Assembly (NCBI RefSeq): GCF_963664915.1
Contig: NZ_OY761810.1
Coordinates: 2,494,661 to 2,558,660 of the forward strand
Length of the DNA: 64,000 bases
From: an uncultured Caproiciproducens sp.
GTDB taxonomy: Bacteria; Bacillota; Clostridia; Oscillospirales; Acutalibacteraceae
Reading direction: 5' to 3'
Shown: one piece after another, positions 60,084 through 64,000 of the stretch
Layout: each line of letters begins with the position of its first letter
Position numbering within the stretch: position 1 is the stretch's first letter
Made by a program: the position numbers and the translations under genes
The notes under the pieces: model-generated
Databases searched by the model: none
Told to the model about the DNA's origin: nothing
Seen by the model: only the letters and a program-made list of their open reading frames with translations

Positions 60084-61145
60084 TTGAGTCTGCAGGATAT
60101 TAAATCGATGACTCTTGAGGAATTAAAAGCCGATTTTGCCGCTAACGGCCAACCGGCTTTTCGTGCTTTGCAGGTTTATAAATGGCTGCACCGCGGGGTG
60201 GAAGCCTTTGATAAAATGTCCGATCTATCAAAGGCTTTTCGTCAAGAGCTTACGAAAAAATATTACATAGCGAATGCTGTGATAGAAAAAAAGTTGGAAT
60301 CTCAAGTCGACGATACTATAAAATATTTGTTTCGATTAAATGATGGGGAGCATATTGAAAGTGTATTGATGGATTATCACCACGGTCATACGATCTGTAT
60401 TTCTACTCAGGTTGGCTGCAAAATGAACTGTTCGTTCTGCGCCACCGGGAAAAGCGGTTTTTCCCGGAATCTGACGGCATCCGAAATGCTTGCACAAATT
60501 CAGGCTGCCCAAAACGACATTGGTATTCGCATATCAAATGTTGTTATGATGGGCATGGGTGAACCGCTGGATAATTATCAAAATGTGCTTCGTTTTCTGG
60601 AACTGGTTTCCTCTGATGACGGAATGAATATCGGTATGAGGCATATTTCTCTTTCTACCTGTGGCATTGTCGATAAAATTTATGATTTGGCCGAAAAAAA
60701 ATTGCAGCTTACTCTTTCCGTATCGCTCCATGCACCCAATGATGAAATTCGTTCGAAGACCATGCCGGTTAATCTTAAGTGGGGCGTCGACGAGCTTATA
60801 AAAGCGTGCCGTTACTATGCAAACCTGACCGGCCGCAGGATATCGTTCGAATATGCCATGATCAATGGTTTGAACGACAGCGATGATTGTGCCAGAGAGC
60901 TTGCAAACAGGCTGCACGGAATGCTCAGCCATGTGAACTTAATCCCGGTCAATGATGTGGGCGGAGCCGATTTCAAAAAAAGCTCACCCGACCGACTGCA
61001 AACATTCAGCCGTATCCTTTCAAATAAGGGAATCACCGTTACTGTCCGGAGGACACTCGGCTCAGATATAAATGCTTCCTGCGGCCAGCTTCGACGCAGG
61101 TACAAAGAGGAGGTGGCCAATGTTGAAAGTATTCAGCAAAAGTGA
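60084..61145 (+). CDS. rlmN: Dual-specificity RNA methyltransferase RlmN
   Basis: RlmN is a radical-SAM enzyme that methylates A2503 of 23S rRNA and A37 of some tRNAs. The iron-sulfur cluster cysteines are C112, C116 and C119 (CKMNCSFCATG) and the methyl-carrying C-terminal cysteine is C333 (NASCGQLRRR). GMGEPLDNYQNV is conserved. The TTG at 60084 has AGGAGTG 6-7 bases upstream, giving 353 residues; a GTG three codons earlier lies inside that ribosome-binding site. Confidence 0.95.
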   Translation: MSLQDIKSMTLEELKADFAANGQPAFRALQVYKWLHRGVEAFDKMSDLSKAFRQELTKKYYIANAVIEKKLESQVDDTIKYLFRLNDGEHIESVLMDYHHGHTICISTQVGCKMNCSFCATGKSGFSRNLTASEMLAQIQAAQNDIGIRISNVVMMGMGEPLDNYQNVLRFLELVSSDDGMNIGMRHISLSTCGIVDKIYDLAEKKLQLTLSVSLHAPNDEIRSKTMPVNLKWGVDELIKACRYYANLTGRRISFEYAMINGLNDSDDCARELANRLHGMLSHVNLIPVNDVGGADFKKSSPDRLQTFSRILSNKGITVTVRRTLGSDINASCGQLRRRYKEEVANVESIQQK

Positions 61146-61857
61146 TATTGGCCTTGTCAGACAAACCAATCAGGACGCCTGCAAAAGCGGTACTTTTTCT
61201 GAAAATTCCGCATGGGCTGTTGTCTGTGATGGGATGGGCGGCGTAAACGGGGGCAATGTTGCAAGCGGGATTGCCGTGGACAAAATTTCCGAAAGTATTG
61301 TCTCATCTTATCGCGACGGTATGGCTGACAGTTCCATTAAGAATCTAATGATGGCGGCAATTTACAATGCTAATCTCGCTATCCATGACGAAGCTAGGAA
61401 TCATGCGCAGCTCAGCGGGATGGGTACAACGGTGGTTGCAGTGCTTATTGCAGACGGTGTTGCACATATTGCCCATGCAGGTGACAGCAGAGCATATTTA
61501 ATAACGAAAAATGACATTCGGCAGCTTACTACAGACCATTCCATGGTACAGGAAATGGTTAATAATGGTGATATTACGGAACAGCAGGCTAAAATTCATC
61601 CACAGAAAAATATTATTACCCGTGCACTGGGTGTTGAACCTTCCATTCAAATTGATTACTGCGAAAATGAGTTTTGTTCTGACAGCAGGCTTCTCATTTG
61701 TACGGACGGCCTTACAAATTATATTGACGCCGGTCAAATTTATGAGTTCTCCAAAACAATGGATGCTGACAGCCTTACAGACAAGCTTGTACTGCTCGCA
61801 AAAAACTGCGGAGGCGGTGACAATATTACGGTTGTCATCATTGAAAACTACTGCTGA
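61120..61857 (+). CDS. prpC: PP2C-type serine/threonine phosphatase PrpC
   Basis: PrpC (Stp) removes phosphate from proteins modified by PrkC. The 245-residue protein has the metal-binding motifs SDIGLVRQTNQDA, VCDGMGG (D37), HAGDSRAY and GGGDNITVV, all intact. The ATG at 61120 has AAGAGGAGGTGG 5-8 bases upstream and overlaps rlmN by 26 bases; the longer upstream frame has no signal. prkC follows after 14 bases. Confidence 0.95.
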   Translation: MLKVFSKSDIGLVRQTNQDACKSGTFSENSAWAVVCDGMGGVNGGNVASGIAVDKISESIVSSYRDGMADSSIKNLMMAAIYNANLAIHDEARNHAQLSGMGTTVVAVLIADGVAHIAHAGDSRAYLITKNDIRQLTTDHSMVQEMVNNGDITEQQAKIHPQKNIITRALGVEPSIQIDYCENEFCSDSRLLICTDGLTNYIDAGQIYEFSKTMDADSLTDKLVLLAKNCGGGDNITVVIIENYC

Positions 61858-61871
61858 CAGGAGTTGATTTT

Positions 61872-63902
61872 ATGGATAAGTACACTGGCAAACGGCTAGA
61901 TGGACGATATGAAATACATGAATTGATCGGTACCGGCGGAATGGCGCTGGTTTACCGTGCGTATGATACGATTGACGACCGCACGGTTGCCATCAAAATA
62001 CTGAAGGATGAGTTTTTGGGAAACGACGAATTTATTCGGCGCTTTAAAAATGAATCCAAGGCGATTGCGGTTCTATCACATCCTAATATTGTCAAAGTTT
62101 ACGATGTTAGTTTCGGTGACAGGATACAGTATATTGTCGAAGAGTTTATAGATGGCATTACGTTAAAGGACTATCTGGATCAGCAAAAAGAAATAAAATG
62201 GAAAGAAGCAATCCATTTTACTGTTCAGATTCTGCGCGCACTTCAGCATGCTCATGAGAAGGGCATTGTCCACCGTGACATAAAACCGCAGAATATTATG
62301 CTGCTGCAGGACGGCACCATTAAAGTAACCGATTTTGGGATTGCGCGTTTTTCACGCAGTGAAACACGTACGATGACCGATAAAGCGATCGGGTCGGTGC
62401 ATTACATTGCGCCGGAGCAGGCGAGAGGCGATTTAACTGATGAAAAAGCAGACATTTACTCTGTAGGCGTCATGCTTTATGAAATGATCACAGGCCGGCT
62501 ACCGTTTGAAGCCGACAGTGCGGTTTCGGTTGCGATTATGCAGCTGCAGGCGGATCCAAAACCTCCAAAGGAAATAAATCCCGCTATTCCGGATGGTCTG
62601 GAAGAAATCACTTTGAAGGCAATGCAGAAAAATCCAACGCAAAGATATCAGTCCGCCGCCGAAATGCTTCGTGATATTGAAGCCTTTCGGCGAAACCCCA
62701 GCATCAGTTTTCAGTACAAGTATTTTGTTGATGAAAAACCTACCAAATATATTGACGCCATCAATACGGTAAAAGGAATTGAACCATCCTCTTATAATGA
62801 TAATTATGAATATGAAGAGGAACCGGCCAAAGCGCCAAAAAAGAAAAAAAAGTCGGTTGCGACTTTAATTATTGCAGGAATAGGCGCTGCATTTCTGATC
62901 GTTGCAGTCGGTTTTTTAATAGCCGCGCTGTTTCATAGCTGCAGCAGCGGGGTCGGAGACATCACTTTGCCGGATTTCTCTGGAAAAACCTACGATGAAG
63001 TCAAAGCGGAGGTCAAGGATAATGAACAATATAAAAATTTGACTTTTGTTACCGAAACGAAAAATGACGCCACAAAAAAAACGGGCATTGTTTTAAGTCA
63101 GAATCCAAAAGAAGGTACTACCGTAAAGGCCAATGCGGAAATCACACTGACGATTAATGCAGGAGGAAAACCGGTATCCGTTCCTGATGTTTCCAACAAA
63201 ACACAGGAGGAAGCGATTGCCGATTTAAAGCAGGTGAATTTATCATATGAAATTTTACCTGTAGTGGATGAAAAAACCGCAGAAGGTTCTGTAAAGAACA
63301 CCGACCCGGTTGCGGGAACGCAGGTTGCCGAAGGAACTAAAGTTAAGATTTATGTCAGCACCGGCAGTGAGGGTGAGAAAATTGCCGTTCCTGCCGTTAT
63401 CGACAAAAATATTGAAACGGCTAAATCCGAGATTATTGCGGCAGGGCTGACAGTCGGCGATATTACTACGCAAGATGACAGCAATAAAGCAAAAAATGTC
63501 GTTATTGAAACAACTCCGCTGCCCGGTGTTCAGGTTGCTAAAGGAAGCGCAGTAGCAATTGTCGTGAGTTCAGGTAATAAATCGGAAAAAACAATTGATG
63601 TTTTTGTTCAGCTTCCCAAAGAAGTAACGCACGATATTAACTTAAAAGCGTATTTGGGTAATGAACTTCAAACGGAAAAAACAGTTAATCCGTCCTATAA
63701 TGATGTATGTCAACTGACTTTTACGGGCACCAGCGGCAAAAAGCAGCTGATCATTCAGCTGGATGGCAGCAAGTATAAAGTGTTCACCTTGAATTTTGAT
63801 GCGGGTACTTCTGCGGAAAACGAGAGTTATCCATACAGTAGTCCGAGCAGCAGCACGGGCAGCGGTAATATTCCAAGCGGCCCCATCACGCCGTCCGACT
63901 GA
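61872..63902 (+). CDS. prkC: PASTA-domain serine/threonine kinase PrkC
   Basis: PrkC senses cell-wall fragments and phosphorylates proteins for growth, division and germination. The 676-residue protein has a Hanks-type kinase domain (about 11-275; G-loop GTGGMA, K42, HRDIKPQN with D136, DFG at 154-156), a Lys-rich juxtamembrane part, one membrane helix (about 325-350) and three PASTA repeats outside (about 360-570). After them comes an extra beta-rich region (about 575-645) and a Ser/Gly/Pro tail. Its stop overlaps the rsgA start (TGATG). Confidence 0.96.
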   Translation: MDKYTGKRLDGRYEIHELIGTGGMALVYRAYDTIDDRTVAIKILKDEFLGNDEFIRRFKNESKAIAVLSHPNIVKVYDVSFGDRIQYIVEEFIDGITLKDYLDQQKEIKWKEAIHFTVQILRALQHAHEKGIVHRDIKPQNIMLLQDGTIKVTDFGIARFSRSETRTMTDKAIGSVHYIAPEQARGDLTDEKADIYSVGVMLYEMITGRLPFEADSAVSVAIMQLQADPKPPKEINPAIPDGLEEITLKAMQKNPTQRYQSAAEMLRDIEAFRRNPSISFQYKYFVDEKPTKYIDAINTVKGIEPSSYNDNYEYEEEPAKAPKKKKKSVATLIIAGIGAAFLIVAVGFLIAALFHSCSSGVGDITLPDFSGKTYDEVKAEVKDNEQYKNLTFVTETKNDATKKTGIVLSQNPKEGTTVKANAEITLTINAGGKPVSVPDVSNKTQEEAIADLKQVNLSYEILPVVDEKTAEGSVKNTDPVAGTQVAEGTKVKIYVSTGSEGEKIAVPAVIDKNIETAKSEIIAAGLTVGDITTQDDSNKAKNVVIETTPLPGVQVAKGSAVAIVVSSGNKSEKTIDVFVQLPKEVTHDINLKAYLGNELQTEKTVNPSYNDVCQLTFTGTSGKKQLIIQLDGSKYKVFTLNFDAGTSAENESYPYSSPSSSTGSGNIPSGPITPSD

Positions 63903-64000
63903 TGAATATGGATAGAATAAACGGTACCATTGTAAAAGGTATCGGCGGTTTCTACTATGTGGAAACCGCCGATACAACATATGAGTGCAAAGCAAGGGGA
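63902..64000 (+). CDS. rsgA: Ribosome small-subunit GTPase RsgA, N-terminal part
   Basis: Only the first 33 codons lie in the window, and the frame is open to the edge. The sequence [26 protein letters not shown] matches the OB-fold start of RsgA (YloQ), a GTPase of 30S assembly. Its place right after prpC-prkC is the usual one. The ATG at 63902 overlaps the prkC stop; an ATG two codons later is an alternative. Confidence 0.85.
   Translation, partial: MNMDRINGTIVKGIGGFYYVETADTTYECKARG

Noticed and set aside
1-64000. Mobile elements, prophage, CRISPR arrays or toxin-antitoxin systems
   Set aside because: I looked for transposase, integrase, phage structural, Cas and toxin-antitoxin gene signatures and for regular repeats and found none.

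Overview
The window comes from the chromosome of a low-GC, Gram-positive, spore-forming anaerobe, most likely a clostridium of the Oscillospiraceae/Ruminococcaceae (cluster IV) type. This rests on gene content: an alpha/beta-type SASP, GerW (YtfJ) and PdaB for sporulation; RemA, PrkC/PrpC, CD1247-like and YqeG proteins; strong AGGAGG ribosome-binding sites with frequent TTG starts; and a complete acetyl-CoA to butyryl-CoA (reverse beta-oxidation) operon with a convergent acyl-CoA:acetate-type CoA-transferase. It is mostly a gene-dense housekeeping region with most genes on the + strand. I see no prophage, insertion sequence, CRISPR array or plasmid-type gene.

Layout. 1-2.2 kb: yqeG, aroQ, efp and an acidic zinc-ribbon protein. 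2.2-5.4 kb: a Crp/Fnr regulator with a NitT/TauT-type ABC importer (lipoprotein, permease, ATPase). 5.5-8.1 kb: a FlaA1/CapD-type nucleotide-sugar dehydratase, convergent with thymidine kinase. 8.3-13.4 kb: a membrane diguanylate cyclase, pdaB, two unrecognised genes, an ssp gene and a LysM/M14 peptidase (a spore/cell-wall cluster). 13.5-18.3 kb: nfo, DUF6512, a small coiled-coil ORF, a lytic transglycosylase, a CmpB-like membrane protein, tRNA-Leu(CAG) and degV. 18.3-24 kb: H+-pyrophosphatase (- strand), an EamA exporter, AlaX and threonine aldolase. 24.2-31.9 kb: thl-crt-hbd-bcd-etfB-etfA facing a Pct-type CoA-transferase. 32-38.4 kb: a WYL regulator, mntP, hisH-hisF, a D,D-carboxypeptidase, pgi and a small P-loop protein. 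38.4-43 kb: DUF177-rpmF, a radical-SAM/PDZ DUF512 protein, der, plsY and rpmB. 43.1-48.6 kb: an M50 protease, scpA-scpB, DUF2953, gerW, a second D,D-carboxypeptidase, a pseudouridine synthase and a GNAT-like protein. 48.7-52 kb: a three-gene biotin-dependent carboxyltransferase set (12S-like, 1.3S-like, 5S-like). 52.1-64 kb: the conserved yicC-remA-gmk-rpoZ-priA-def-fmt-yugP-rsmB-rlmN-prpC-prkC-rsgA run; rsgA is cut by the window edge.

How it fits together. The fermentation operon condenses acetyl-CoA, reduces it through 3-hydroxyacyl- and enoyl-CoA, and ends in an electron-bifurcating Bcd-EtfAB step; the CoA-transferase would release butyrate or a longer acid. The pyrophosphatase would recover energy from PPi as an ion gradient. 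The biotin cluster has no biotin carboxylase and no membrane beta subunit, so it looks more like a transcarboxylase than an ATP-driven carboxylase or a sodium pump, and its carboxyltransferase subunit is divergent.

The least explained parts are the two unknown genes between pdaB and ssp, one with mutually exclusive hairpins around its start codon; two cell-wall genes whose ribosome-binding site lies in the 3' arm of a terminator-like hairpin; an unassigned palindrome at the start of the fermentation operon; and the divergent carboxyltransferase. Starts were chosen from ribosome-binding-site spacing and family length; all functions come from reading motifs by eye, with no database search.
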